Shown here one piece after another: positions 8,865 to 18,131 of a stretch of 64,000 nucleotides of DNA. The stretch is from JAWKJY01 sp041393535 (GTDB lineage: Bacteria > Actinomycetota > Thermoleophilia > Gaiellales > Gaiellaceae), in assembly GCA_041393535.1 (NCBI GenBank), contig JAWKJY010000006.1, positions 62,001 to 126,000 of the forward strand, given 5' to 3'. Position numbers and translations under genes: made by a program. Each line of letters opens with the position of its first letter. Within the stretch, counting starts at the first letter, position 1. The notes beneath the pieces were generated by a model. The model made no database searches. It saw only the letters and a program-made list of their open reading frames with translations, and had not been told where the DNA came from.

Positions 8865-8956
8865 GACGACCTCCTTGCCGCAGCTCCGGGGCTCACCCTC
8901 TCGTGTTCCCTGATACGAGCCCGACGTCACCTGCGGATTGCTGCCAGACTGCGGCC

Positions 8957-9436
8957 GTGCGCCCGCCCGAGCCGCTCGCCACGGAGCTCCTGACCGCCCC
9001 GCACGTCGCCACGCTCGCGACGCACGACGCCGACGGCGCGATCCACGCGGTCGCGATGTGGTTCCGCTGGGACGGCGACGAGACGATCCACCTGCCGACG
9101 AGCGGGGCGAGCCACAAGGTGCGCAACGCCCGCCGCGACCCGCGCGCGACCGTGCTCGTGCACGACTCGCGCGGCGGCCTCGACGTGCGCGGCCTCACCC
9201 TCGCCGGGCGCGTCGAGGTGCTCGAGGGCGAGGTCGCAGCGGCGATCGCGGACGCCGTCCACCGCCGCTACGTCGAGGCGCCCGGGCTCGCGCTCCCGCC
9301 GGTGGCCGACTTCCTCGCCCACGACGACGTCGTGCTCGCGCTGACGATCGAGCGGGCGTCGGGCTGGGACGAGACGCGCACCGAGGCCGCGCGGGCGCTG
9401 CGGGCCTCGGGCGCCGCGATCCCGCCGCCCCGCTAG
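8957..9436 (+). CDS. PPOX-class (pyridoxamine-phosphate-oxidase-like) flavin/F420-binding protein
   Basis: 159 residues from a GTG. The split-barrel pattern is clear: LLTAPHVATLATHDADGAIH, AVAMWFRWDGDETIHLPTS, GASHKVRNARRDPRATVLVH and GLTLAGRVEVLEGEVAAA. This subgroup in actinobacteria often binds F420, fitting the LLM oxidoreductase nearby. The substrate is unknown. CAGACT sits 6 nt before the GTG, a weak leaderless-type box. Its TAG stop is the first base triplet of the hairpin that follows. Confidence 0.8.
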   Translation: MRPPEPLATELLTAPHVATLATHDADGAIHAVAMWFRWDGDETIHLPTSGASHKVRNARRDPRATVLVHDSRGGLDVRGLTLAGRVEVLEGEVAAAIADAVHRRYVEAPGLALPPVADFLAHDDVVLALTIERASGWDETRTEAARALRASGAAIPPPR

Positions 9437-9484
9437 GGGCGTGTCCGGAAACGCGGCCGCGGAAGGCCCTTTCCGGACAGCCCC
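9436..9484. terminator. bidirectional terminator whose arms include both flanking stop codons
   Basis: Arms GGGGC-(g)-TGTCCGGAAA and TTTCCGGACA-GCCCC enclose an 18-nt loop. With flanking bases the inverted repeat reads CTAG at both outer ends. These CTAGs hold the stop of the PPOX-like gene (9434-9436) and the stop of the minus-strand trans-sulfuration gene (9485-9487). It probably serves both convergent genes. Confidence 0.7.
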
Positions 9485-10733
9485 CTAGGCGGCGCCGGCC
9501 GCGTCGAGCGCCTGCTCGAAGTCGGCGACGAGGTCGCGCCAGTCCTCGAGCCCGACCGAGACGCGGACGAGGCCCTCCGTCACGCCGGCCTGCTCGAACT
9601 CCCGCTCCGTGAAGCCCGAGTGGGTCGTCGTGCGCGGGTGGCAGGCGAGGGTCTCGACGCCCCCGAGCGAGACGGCGTTCCGCGCGATGCGGACCGAGCG
9701 CAGGAAGGCGAACGCGGACGCCTTCGTGCCGAGCTCGAGCGAGAGCATCGCGCCCGGCGCCTCGCACTGGGCGGCGACGATCCGCCGCTGCTCCTCGTCC
9801 TCGAACAGCGTCGGGTAGTGCACGTGGCGCACGGCCGGGTGCTGCGCGAGCCGCTCGGCGATCCGCTGCGCGTTCTCGGTCGCGGCCCGCATCCGCGGCG
9901 CGACGGTCGGCAGGCGGCCGTCGAGGATCCAGCACTCGTCCGGCTGCAGGATCGTCCCGAACAGGCTGCGCAGCGAGCGCATCGGCGCGAGCACCGCCGG
10001 GTCGGCGGCGAGCGCGACGCCACCGATCAGGTCGCTGAAGCCGGCGAGGTACTTCGTCGCCGAGTAGAGGCAGAGGTCGGCGCCGAGCTCGAGCGGGTGC
10101 TGGAAGGTCGGGCCGAGCAGCGTGTTGTCGACCATCACGAGCGGCCGGCGCGGCAGGCGCGACGCCGCGTCGGCGACCCGCGCCACGTCGGTCATCACGA
10201 GCGTCGGGTTCGCGGGCGTCTCGACGAGCACCGCGGCGAGGTCGTCCGCGTTCGCGATCGCGAGCTCGATCCGCGCCGCGTCGCCGGCCGGTACGGCGAT
10301 CCCGTGCACGCCCCACGGCTCGAGGAACGCCTGCGCGAACTTCTGCGCCGCCGTAGACCGGGAGCCTGGGTGTAGACGACCGACTGGCCGTGGCCGCGCG
10401 TGCGCGAGCAGCGCGGTGACGATCGCGGACATGCCCGAGTTGAAGACGAGCGCCGCCTTCGCCCCGGCCTCGAGCGGCGTCACAGTACTCGAGGATCTCC
10501 GCGTTCGGGTGGTTGAAGCGGGAGTAGACGAGGCGACGCCTTCGCCGCCCGGCGGTCGCGCGCCTCGCCCATCAGGTCGAACGCGCCCGCTCGGCGGCCT
10601 CGGGGGCTCGGGAAGACGTAGGTCGAGCCGGAAGACCGCCGGCCGGGCCGACCGACAGCATCGGGTCGAACCCCTGCGTCAGCACCTCCGTCTCCGGGTG
10701 GCGCGGCTCCTCCTCGCGGGCGTGCTGGGTCAC
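9485..10733 (-). pseudogene. trans-sulfuration PLP enzyme (cystathionine gamma-synthase/lyase-like), N-terminal half frameshifted
   Basis: The C-terminal 332 codons are intact: AGAKAALVFNSGMSAIVTAL, VETPANPTLVMTDVARVADA, the cofactor lysine in LYSATKYLAGFSDLIGGVAL, and SLGGVETLACHPRTTTHSGF. The N-terminus is readable only across frames: MTQHAREEEPRHPETEVLTQ, GFDPMLSVGPAGG, STYVFPSPE, YSRFNHPNAEILEY. Frame changes lie near 10640, 10555, 10490 and 10370. The start is the GTG at 10733. Corrected length of about 415 residues fits the family. It could be a cystathionine gamma-synthase, methionine gamma-lyase or O-acetylhomoserine enzyme. With metXY at the other end of this region, a role in methionine or cysteine metabolism is likely. 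Confidence 0.8.
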
Positions 10734-10811
10734 GGGGCCCTCCCTGCTCGACGTCGGACCCCACACTAGAGGACGCCCGCCCCGGGCCGAGCCCGCGATA
10801 GGTAAAACTGC

Positions 10812-11249
10812 GTGCCGCCAGCGCCCTCGCGCCCGCCTGCCCTCTGCGGCGCCCTCGCGGCGGCGGTCGCTGCCCAGGCGCTCGTCGGCGAGCCCCGCGC
10901 TCGCCAACCCCGACGCGGCTGCCGCTGGTCGACCTGACGAGCCCGAGCCAGGAACTACCCGACCGTCTCCGGCTTCGACCCGACCGGGACATGACCTGGC
11001 TGCTCTTCCCGGGAACGGTCGACGGGCTTCGTCGCCCGTCGGCTGGCGACGATCCCGGACGACGTCGTCGACCTCGGCGCGACGCGCGGCGTCACGAGCG
11101 AGCCGCTGCCGCTCGGGTCGTACGTCTTCCACGTCAAGGCGCGCCTGCCAGACGGCACCTGGAGCGCGTCGAGCCACTTCGACCGGATCGCCGTGAGCGG
11201 CGCGAACGTCTCGGTCTTCCTCCCCGTCGTCACGGAGCTCGTCGAGTAG
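10812..11249 (+). pseudogene. secreted protein, frameshifted
   Basis: From the GTG at 10812 the frame opens with a signal-peptide-like stretch (ALCGALAAAVAAQALVGE) and then breaks. The last 80 codons before TAG at 11247 read cleanly in another frame: ARRLATIPDDVVDLGATRGV, TSEPLPLGSYVFHVKARLPD and GTWSASSHFDRIAVSGANVS. This looks like a small extracellular Ig/FnIII-like beta domain. Between them WLLFPGTVDG is readable. At least three indels are needed. Function unknown. Confidence 0.4.
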
Positions 11250-11261
11250 GAGACACGCATC

Positions 11262-12019
11262 GTGCCGATCTACGTCGGGAACGGCGGCCCGCAGGCCGCT
11301 ACGGCGCCCGTGTTGACGATCACCCTGAACGACGAGGTCGCGCATGTGGGTCACGTCGTCACGGCCTACCAGGCAGCGGTGCCGAATGCGTCGGCGGCCC
11401 GGTGACGCGATGCATCGATGTTGTCGAACGACGCGACGCAGGGCGTCGCGATCGACCCTCACCGCAGGGGTCCGCCCGCTCGTCGACCACGACACGGCTT
11501 CAGTGCGACCGTCACCGAGCCGCAGGACGGCGACCTGTCCAACTGTCTGGGACGAGGGTCCGGGTCGTCCTGGCCCCTGACGCCGATGGGGTGCCGAGGA
11601 TCGACGCCTGCCCGCTCGTGACGGCGCAGCTCGACGCGAACGGCGACGGGTGCAGCGGGGCCACTGGAGGCGGTGACGTGTCATGCTCCGCCTCCGTCCT
11701 CCGCAGACGACCGGGGCCTGCGACTGCGCAGCGTGGGCTTCACGGCGCTCGAGGGCGCGATCGGGCGCTGCCTGCGCGGCTGCAAGGCCCGGGTGATCGC
11801 CGTCGACGGTCGCAGGACGGTGGTCAGTAGGCGCGCTCGGCTCGCTCTCCGCTTCGCCGCAGGAGCGGCCATCGAGCTGACCGCGACGCGAGCCGGCTCG
11901 ATCGGGCGGAGCGTGCGCCTCGACGTGGTGCGAGGCGCGCGGTCTGCGCGTGCGAACCACGACACGCTGCCTGCCGGCTCTCGGCCCGGCGAGGCCCATC
12001 GCGCGCAACGAGGATCGAG
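11262..12019 (+). pseudogene. degraded or mis-sequenced secreted protein gene
   Basis: GTG at 11262 with TAGGAG upstream gives MPIYVGNGGPQAATAPVLTI, then TLNDEVAHVGHVVTAYQAAV, and then the frame is lost. Later frames give GTRVRVVLAPDADGVPRIDA, LRSVGFTALEGAIGRCLRGC and RRARLALRFAAGAAIELTAT. These resemble the Cys-bearing beta-rich tails of exported actinobacterial proteins. It sits 12 nt behind the preceding secreted gene, so the pair was probably one operon. The end is placed at the hairpin. Whether the breaks are real or sequencing errors cannot be decided here. Confidence 0.35.
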
Positions 12020-12053
12020 GCCGCTGAGCCGGGCGACAGGACGGCTCAGCGGC
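12020..12053. terminator. terminator-like hairpin between convergent genes
   Basis: GCCGCTGAGCC pairs perfectly with GGCTCAGCGGC around a 12-nt loop, 11 nt from the hyuB stop on the other strand. It probably serves both directions. Confidence 0.6.
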
Positions 12054-12063
12054 AGCGATCCGC

Positions 12064-13786
12064 TCAGATGGCGCGCAGCCGCGCCGTCTCCTCCACGTCG
12101 AGCGTCAGGTCGGGGCGGATCGCGACCTCGGTAGGCCTCCCGCGCCTGCTCGAGCGTCGTGAAGCTGCCGGTGAGCACGCCGAGGACGAGCTCCGGTCGC
12201 GCTCGGTCGGCTCGCCGTAGCCGCCCGAGTTCGGCGTCGATCACGATCACGTCGTCCGCGTGCATGCGCCCGTTCGTGAACTTCGACGGCCAGCTTCCTC
12301 GTCCGCGCGGCCTGGACGCCAATGTGGCGGCGCGCGTACCGTCGTGGCCGCCGAAGATCCCCCACGGCGGGCGTTTGGCGACGAAGCGCTCGCCCTCGCA
12401 GGCGACGATCGTGTCGACGAGGAAGCGGTTCTGGCGGATGATCCCGACCCCGCCGCGCCACTTGCCCGGCGAGGCCGGCTCGGGCCGCAGCTCGTAGCGC
12501 TCCGTCCGCATCGGGAAGCGGAACTCGAGCTCCTCGATCGGGTTGTTGCGGGTGTTCGCGATCAGGCAGTCGATCGAGTCCATCCCGTCCTTGCCCATCC
12601 GGCCGCCGTACGAGCCCTCGTTCACCTCGAGGTAGACCCAGTACTCGTCCGCGTCGGCGTCGAAGCCCGAGTAGGAGACGAAGGTGACGTTCGCCGAGTT
12701 CCCCGCGGTGATCTTGTCCGGGATCACCGGCGCGAGGGCCTTCAGCATCATGTCGACCACCCGCTGCACCTGGCAGAAGCGCGCCTTCGTCGCGCGCGGC
12801 CAGCGCGGGTTGAAGATCGAGCCGAGCGGGGCGATCACGTCGACGGGGCGGAGCATCCCCTCGTTCTGCGGCACGAAGACGTCGAAGGTCGCCTCGTCCA
12901 GGAAGATCGTCCGCGCGATGTAGCTCGCGGCCGAGAGCACCGTGCCCTCGTAGGGCGAGTTGAACGCGGTCTCGACCTCGCCGGCCGAGCCGGTCAGGTC
13001 GATCGTCAGCCGGTCGCCCTCGACGATCGTCTTCACCTCGATCGGCAGCATCACGCCGCGGTTCTTGCCGTCGTCGTCGAGCCAGGCAGTCGGCGCGTCG
13101 TAGACGCCGTCGGGCACCTTCGCGATCTCCTGGCGGAGCATCTTCTCCGAGTAGTCGAGCCAGTCCTGCGCCGCGCCCAGCACGACGTCCTTGCCGTAGC
13201 GGCGGACGAGGTCGAGGAAGCGCTGCTTGCCCTTCTCGGCGCCCGCGATCATCGCCTCGATGTCGCCGCGGTTGTGCGTCGGCGTGCGGACGTTCGTCAG
13301 CATCCCCTTCCAGACCGACTCCTGGCGGACGCCCTTCTCGTACAGCTTGATCGCGTCCCAGATCTGGCCCTCGGCCCAGATGTCGACGAGGTCGATCGAC
13401 ATCCCGGGGTAGGCGCCGCCGATGTCGAGCAGGTGCGCCGAGGCGGCCGAGAAGGCGATCAGCTCGCCCTCCCAGAAGATCGGCACGACGATCCCGATGT
13501 CGGGCGTGTGCGTGGCGCCCTTGTACGGGTTGTTGTGCGCGATCACGTCGCCGTCGTGGATGTCGTCGCCGAGGATCCCGATCACGCCCTTGACGATCTT
13601 CGGCATCGCGCCCATGAACATCGGCGTCGAGTCGGACTCGGCGAGCTCGTTGCCCTCCGCGTCGAAGAGGCCGGCGCCCAGGTCCTCGGACTCGCGGATG
13701 ATCGACGAGTACGACATGCGGAAGAGGACGCCCGCCATCTCCTTCGCGATCGACTGGAAGGCGCCGCCGATCACGCGCTGGAGCAC
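12064..13786 (-). pseudogene. hyuB: hydantoinase B/oxoprolinase subunit (HyuB-like), C-terminal indels, continuous with HyuA
   Basis: The domain starts with VLQRVIGGAFQSIAKEMAGV, then LFRMSYSSIIRESEDLGAG, AHNNPYKGATHTPDIGIVV, the motif HLLDIGGAYPGMSIDLVDI and SYGGRMGKDGMDSIDCLIAN, all HyuB/acetone-carboxylase-beta-like. The enzyme works with HyuA in ATP-dependent opening of hydantoin or 5-oxoproline rings, or related carboxylation. The last ~80 codons need indel correction near 12290, 12210, 12180 and 12130. The corrected end reads TLEQAREAYR, then RPDLTLDVEETARLRAI and TGA at 12064. No stop separates it from HyuA. A GTG at 13786 could still start an independent HyuB. Confidence 0.75.
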
Positions 13787-15897
13787 CGGGGTCGCGAGGC
13801 CGGCGGCCTCGTCGCGCGCCGGCCGGGTGGCGCCGGTGCAGTCGATCACGAGGTTGCCGTGGCGGTCGACCTCGGCGACGAAGCCCGGCGGGATCACCGT
13901 CGTCGTGTCGACCTGCTCGACGATCGCCGGGCCCGCGATCACGTCGCCCGCGCCGAGCGCCGAGCGGTCGTGGAAGGCGGCGTCGAGCCACGCGAGGCGG
14001 CCGTCCACCTCGAAGGCGACCGGCCGCGTCGCGGACGGGCCGGCGTCCCCGACCCCGCGGCCGCCTCCGGCCAGCCGAGCGGCGGCACGAGGCCGACGCC
14101 CGTCACGCGGACGTTGACGATCTCGACCGGCGAGTCGAAGCGCTGGCCGTACTCGCGCTCGTGCGCCCGGTGGAACGCCTCGGCGCAGCGCTCGACCCAG
14201 TCGCCCGCGATCGGCCCGCCCGGCAGCTCGAAGCGCACCTCGTAGCCCTGGCCCGTGTAGCGGCAGTCGGCCAGGCGCGTCACGATCGCCCGCTCGCCCG
14301 CGAAGCCGTCGACCCCGAGCTGCTCGACCGCCTGCGCCTCGAGCCCGGCGAAGAGCGCCTCGAGGCGCGCCGGCTCGAGCCGGGCGAGCGGCTGCATCGC
14401 GGTCGCGACGAACTCGTGCACGACGTCGGTCGCGAGCAGGCCCGTCGCCGAGGTGATCCCCGGGTGGGGCGGGACGAGGACGCGCGGGATCTCGAGCTCG
14501 AGCGCGACGTCGCACGCGAACAGGGGCCCGGCGCCGCCCGCGGCGACGAGCGTGAAGTCGCGCGGGTCGTAGCCGCGGCGGACCGAGTTCAGCTCGATCG
14601 CCTGCGTCATCGAGTACTTCTGGATCTGCAGCGCGCCCAGCGCCGCCTCCTCGACCGGCAGCCCGAGCGCCGCCCCGACGGGCTCGAAGGCGGCCCGGGA
14701 GAGCGCCGGATCGAGCGTCATCTCGCCGCCGAGCAGGCCGCGGTCCGGGCGCAGCCGGCCGAGCAGCACCTGCGCGTCCGTCGAGGTCGCGTCCGTCCCG
14801 CCGCGCCCGTAGCAGGCGGGCCCGGGGTCGGCGCCCGCCGAGGCCGGCCCGACGCGGAAGACGCCGCCGCGGTCGACGTGGACGATCGAGCCGCCGCCCG
14901 CGCCGATGGCGTCGACGTCGACCATCGGCACCATCGCCTGGTAGCCCGCGACCGCCGTGTCGACGAGGTGGCGCATCCGCAGCTCGCCGCCCGGCGCGAC
15001 GCCGATGTCGGCGGACGTCCCGCCCATGTCGAGCGTGATCACCGAGTCGACGCCCGCGAGCCGCCCGGCCCAGATGCCGCCGATCAGGCCGGCGACCGGC
15101 CCGGACATGAGCAGCGAGACCGGCCGCGCGCTCGCCGCCGCGGCGCCGACGGTGCCGCCCGAGGACTGCATCAGCTGGACGTCCCGCGCGAAGCCCGCCT
15201 CGCGCACGGCGCCGTCGAGCCGCTCGACGTAGCGGGACACCTTCGGGCCGACGTAGGCGTTCAGCGAGACGGTCGAGAAGCGCTCGTACTCGCGGTAGAG
15301 CGGCAGCACCTCGTGCGAGACGGAGAGGTACGCCTCGGGCAGCTCCTCGCGCAGGATCGCGGCGACGCGCTGCTCGTGCTCGGGGTTCAGGTACGCGTGG
15401 AGCAGGCAGACGGAGACCGCCTCGACCCCGGCGCGCGCCAGCTCGCGCGCGCGCTCGCGCACCTCGTCGTCGTCGAGCGGGACCAGCACCTCGCCGCGCG
15501 GCGCGGTGACACGCTCGCGCACGGTCAGGCGGTGGCGGCGCTTCACGAGCGGGTGGGCCTGCCACGGCAGGTCCTGGTAGAGCGAGAAGTTGAACGGCTT
15601 CTTGTGCCGGGCGATGTGGAGGATGTCGCGGAAGCCCTCGGTCGTGATCATCCCGACCTCCGCGCCCGTGTGCGTCAGCGCGATGTTCGTCGCGACCGTC
15701 GTCCCGTGGAGGATCGCGTCGAGGTCGGCGACGGTCGACCCGGCGCGCTCGCAGACCCGGCGGATCCCGTCGACCGTGCCGCGGGCGGGGTCGTCCGGGG
15801 TCGACGGCACCTTGTCGACCGCGATCAGACCGGTCTCGTCGTCGACGAGGATCAGGTCGGTGAACGTGCCGCCGACGTCGACGCCGATCCGCCTCAT
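13787..15897 (-). pseudogene. hyuA: hydantoinase A/oxoprolinase subunit (HyuA-like), one frameshift near 14050
   Basis: Starts at an ATG with AAGGAGGAGG upstream. The ASKHA-type phosphate loop MRRIGVDVGGTFTDLILVDD is at the N-terminus, followed by HGTTVATNIALTHTGAEVGM, LLHAYLNPEHEQRVAAIL, MQSSGGTVGAAAA, TLDMGGTSADIGVAPGGEL and AIGAGGGSIVHVDRGG. These bind ATP and the ring substrate. A one-base indel in a G-rich run near 14050 shifts the frame. After it, FEVDGRLAWLDAAFHDRSAL and VEQVDTTTVIPPGFVAEVD finish the domain. Corrected A plus B gives about 1277 residues in one frame, the size of single-chain 5-oxoprolinases. Confidence 0.8.
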
Positions 15898-15967
15898 GGA
15901 GCCCTCCTCCTTCGCAGGTGCGCGGCAGTCTACGGCGGCGCCGGCGCGGCCCGTCACCGCGGGCCCG

Positions 15968-15973
15968 TACGAT
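15968..15973 (+). promoter_or_regulatory. -10 box TACGAT, leaderless-type promoter of the carbonic anhydrase gene
   Basis: TACGAT, 6 nt before the GTG at 15980, with no ribosome site between them. Confidence 0.45.
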
Positions 15974-15979
15974 CGGGGC

Positions 15980-16633
15980 GTGCCGCTCCGCCACCTGATC
16001 GAGCGCAACCGCGCGTGGGCCACCCGGATCACGGAGCGCGACCCGACCTTCTTCGAGACGCTGTCGCGCCAGCAGTCGCCGCGCTACCTCTGGATCGGCT
16101 GCTCCGACAGCCGCGTGCCGGCGAACGAGATCGTCGACCTGCTCCCAGGCGAGCTGTTCGTCCACCGCAACGTCGCGAACGTCGTCGTGCACACCGACCT
16201 GAACTGCCTCTCGGTGCTCCAGTACGCGGTCGACGTCCTGCAGGCCGAGCACGTGATCGTCTGCGGCCACTACGGGTGCGGCGGCGTCGTCGCGGCGCTC
16301 CAGGACCAGCGCTTCGGCCTGATCGACAACTGGCTGCGCCACGTCCAGGACGTCGCCGAGCGCCACCACGACGTGCTCGCGCGCGCGGCGGAGGGGCAGC
16401 CGCGCGTCGACCGGCTCTGCGAGCTGAACGTGATCGAGCAGGTCGCGAACGTCTGCCAGACGACCGTCGTCGCGGACGCCTGGGAGCGCGGCCAGCGCGT
16501 GCTCGTGCACGGCTGGGTCTACGGGCTGACGGACGGCCTGGTGCGCGACCTCGGCGTCACGGTCGGCGCGGCCGGCGCGCTCCACGAGAAGGTCGCGGAC
16601 GCCGTGCACCGGCTCGACGACCACGGCGCGTAG
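15980..16633 (+). CDS. can: beta-class carbonic anhydrase
   Basis: 217 residues. Interconverts CO2 and bicarbonate in the cytoplasm. Zinc ligands are evident: Cys41 in WIGCSDSRVPANEI with the Asp43-Arg45 dyad, and His97 and Cys100 in CGHYGCGGVVAAL. HRNVANVVVHTDLNCLSVLQ and the C-terminal VHGWVYGLTDGLVRDLG match the family, and length is normal. The start is a GTG set by the leaderless box. It diverges from the hyuA gene. Supplying bicarbonate to a carboxylase-like HyuAB partner is possible but is only inference from position. Confidence 0.92.
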   Translation: MPLRHLIERNRAWATRITERDPTFFETLSRQQSPRYLWIGCSDSRVPANEIVDLLPGELFVHRNVANVVVHTDLNCLSVLQYAVDVLQAEHVIVCGHYGCGGVVAALQDQRFGLIDNWLRHVQDVAERHHDVLARAAEGQPRVDRLCELNVIEQVANVCQTTVVADAWERGQRVLVHGWVYGLTDGLVRDLGVTVGAAGALHEKVADAVHRLDDHGA

Positions 16634-16713
16634 CCGCCGCCCGGCCCGACGCGCCCCGAAACGGGCGAGGGCGGCATGCCGGAACGGGTTCCGGGGCCCG
16701 CGAGGGCCCTCGC

Positions 16714-16719
16714 TACGCT
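16714..16719 (+). promoter_or_regulatory. -10 box TACGCT, leaderless-type promoter of the malic enzyme gene
   Basis: TACGCT, 6 nt before the ATG at 16726, with no ribosome site. A palindrome CCGGAAC-GG-GTTCCGG lies about 20 nt upstream and could be an operator. Confidence 0.45.
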
Positions 16720-16725
16720 TGGCAC

Positions 16726-18123
16726 ATGGCCCAGCTCTCCGCATCCTTCTCCGCCACGATCCGCGTCCGCGTGCAGGATCGCCCCGGCGCCTTCGCCGAT
16801 CTCGCACGCGCCATCGCCGACGCCGGCGGCTCGCTCGACGCGATCGACCTCGTCCGCGCGGAGGGCGGCGTCAAGCTCCGCGACGTCACCGTCCTCGCCG
16901 ACTCCGCCGAGCACCTCGAGCAGATCGTCGACGCCTGCCGCGCGACCGAGGGGATCGAGGTGGAGCGCGTCTCCGACCGCGTCTTCCTCCTGCACCTCGG
17001 CGGCAAGATCGAGGTCGTGCCGAAGGCGCCGCTGAAGACCCGCGACGACCTCTCGATGGCCTACACGCCCGGCGTCGCCCGCGTCTGCACCGCGATCGCG
17101 CAGGACCCCTCGCTCGTCTGGAACCTGACGATCAAGCGCAACACGGTCGCCGTGGTCACCGACGGCACCGCCGTGCTCGGCCTCGGCGACATCGGCCCCG
17201 AGGCCGCCATGCCGGTGATGGAGGGCAAGGCGATGCTGTTCAAGGAGTTCGCCGACGTCGACGCGTTCCCGATCTGCCTCGCGACGACCGACACGGACGA
17301 GATCGTCCGCACGGTCGCGGCCCTCTCCCCCGTCTTCGGCGGGATCAACCTCGAGGACATCGCCGCGCCCCGCTGCTTCGAGATCGAGCGGCGCCTGCGC
17401 GACGAGCTCGACATCCCGGTCTTCCACGACGACCAGCACGGCACCGCCGTCGTCGTGCTCGCGGCCTTCCTGAACGCGCTCCGCGTCGTCGGCAAGCGCG
17501 CGGAGGACGTGCGCGTCGTCCTCACCGGCGTCGGCGCGGCAGGCGTCGCGACGACGAAGATCCTGCTCGCCGCGGGCGTGCGCGACATCGTCGGCTGCGA
17601 CCGCCACGGCGCGATCTGGCGCGGCCGCCCCGACCTCGACGGCGTCAAGGCCGAGTACGCCGCGCTGACGAACCCGCGCAACGTCCAGGGCTCGCCGGAC
17701 GAGCTGCTCGAGGGCGCCGACGTGTACCTGGGGCTCTCGACGCCGGGCGCGGTCAGCGCGGCCGCGGTCGTCCGGATGGCGCGCGACCCGATCGTCTTCG
17801 CGATGGCGAACCCGACCCCCGAGGTGCTCCCCGAGGACATCCAGGGCGTCGCGACGGTGATCGCGACCGGGCGGAGCGACTACCCGAACCAGATCAACAA
17901 CGTGCTCGCCTTCCCGGGCATCTTCCGCGGCGCGCTCGACGTCAGGGCGCGCGAGATCACGGACGAGATGAAGCTCGCGGCCGGCCACGCGATCGCAGGC
18001 GTCGTCGCGGACGACGAGCTGGCGCCCGACTACATCATCCCGAGCGTGTTCAACCGGGACGTCGTGCCGGCGGTCGCGCAGGCCGTGGCGAACGCGGCCG
18101 AGCCGGCCCGGCGCAGGGCCTAG
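16726..18123 (+). CDS. NAD-dependent malic enzyme with N-terminal ACT domain
   Basis: 465 residues. Oxidatively decarboxylates malate to pyruvate. An N-terminal ACT regulatory domain spans residues 1-85 (VRVQDRPGAFADLARAIADA; IEVERVSDRVFLLHLGGKIE). The catalytic domain follows with MAYTPGVARVCTAIAQDP, FPICLATTDTDEIVRTV, GGINLEDIAAPRCFEIERRL, and the metal/substrate motif FHDDQHGTAVVVLAAFLNA. The NAD loop is VVLTGVGAAGVATTKILLAAG. The end DYPNQINNVLAFPGIFRGAL is characteristic. The ACT fusion suggests allosteric control by an amino acid or other small molecule. Confidence 0.92.
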   Translation: MAQLSASFSATIRVRVQDRPGAFADLARAIADAGGSLDAIDLVRAEGGVKLRDVTVLADSAEHLEQIVDACRATEGIEVERVSDRVFLLHLGGKIEVVPKAPLKTRDDLSMAYTPGVARVCTAIAQDPSLVWNLTIKRNTVAVVTDGTAVLGLGDIGPEAAMPVMEGKAMLFKEFADVDAFPICLATTDTDEIVRTVAALSPVFGGINLEDIAAPRCFEIERRLRDELDIPVFHDDQHGTAVVVLAAFLNALRVVGKRAEDVRVVLTGVGAAGVATTKILLAAGVRDIVGCDRHGAIWRGRPDLDGVKAEYAALTNPRNVQGSPDELLEGADVYLGLSTPGAVSAAAVVRMARDPIVFAMANPTPEVLPEDIQGVATVIATGRSDYPNQINNVLAFPGIFRGALDVRAREITDEMKLAAGHAIAGVVADDELAPDYIIPSVFNRDVVPAVAQAVANAAEPARRRA

Positions 18124-18131
18124 CCCGCGCG

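Noticed and set aside
10734..12063. A mobile element causing the scrambled region
   Set aside because: No transposase motif, terminal inverted repeat pair or target duplication seen. Short indels in otherwise secreted-protein-like sequence explain it better.
14161..16600. Long plus-strand open frame antisense to hyuA, running into the malic enzyme
   Set aside because: Low-complexity composition antisense to a clear HyuA. Only the malic enzyme portion from 16726 is real.
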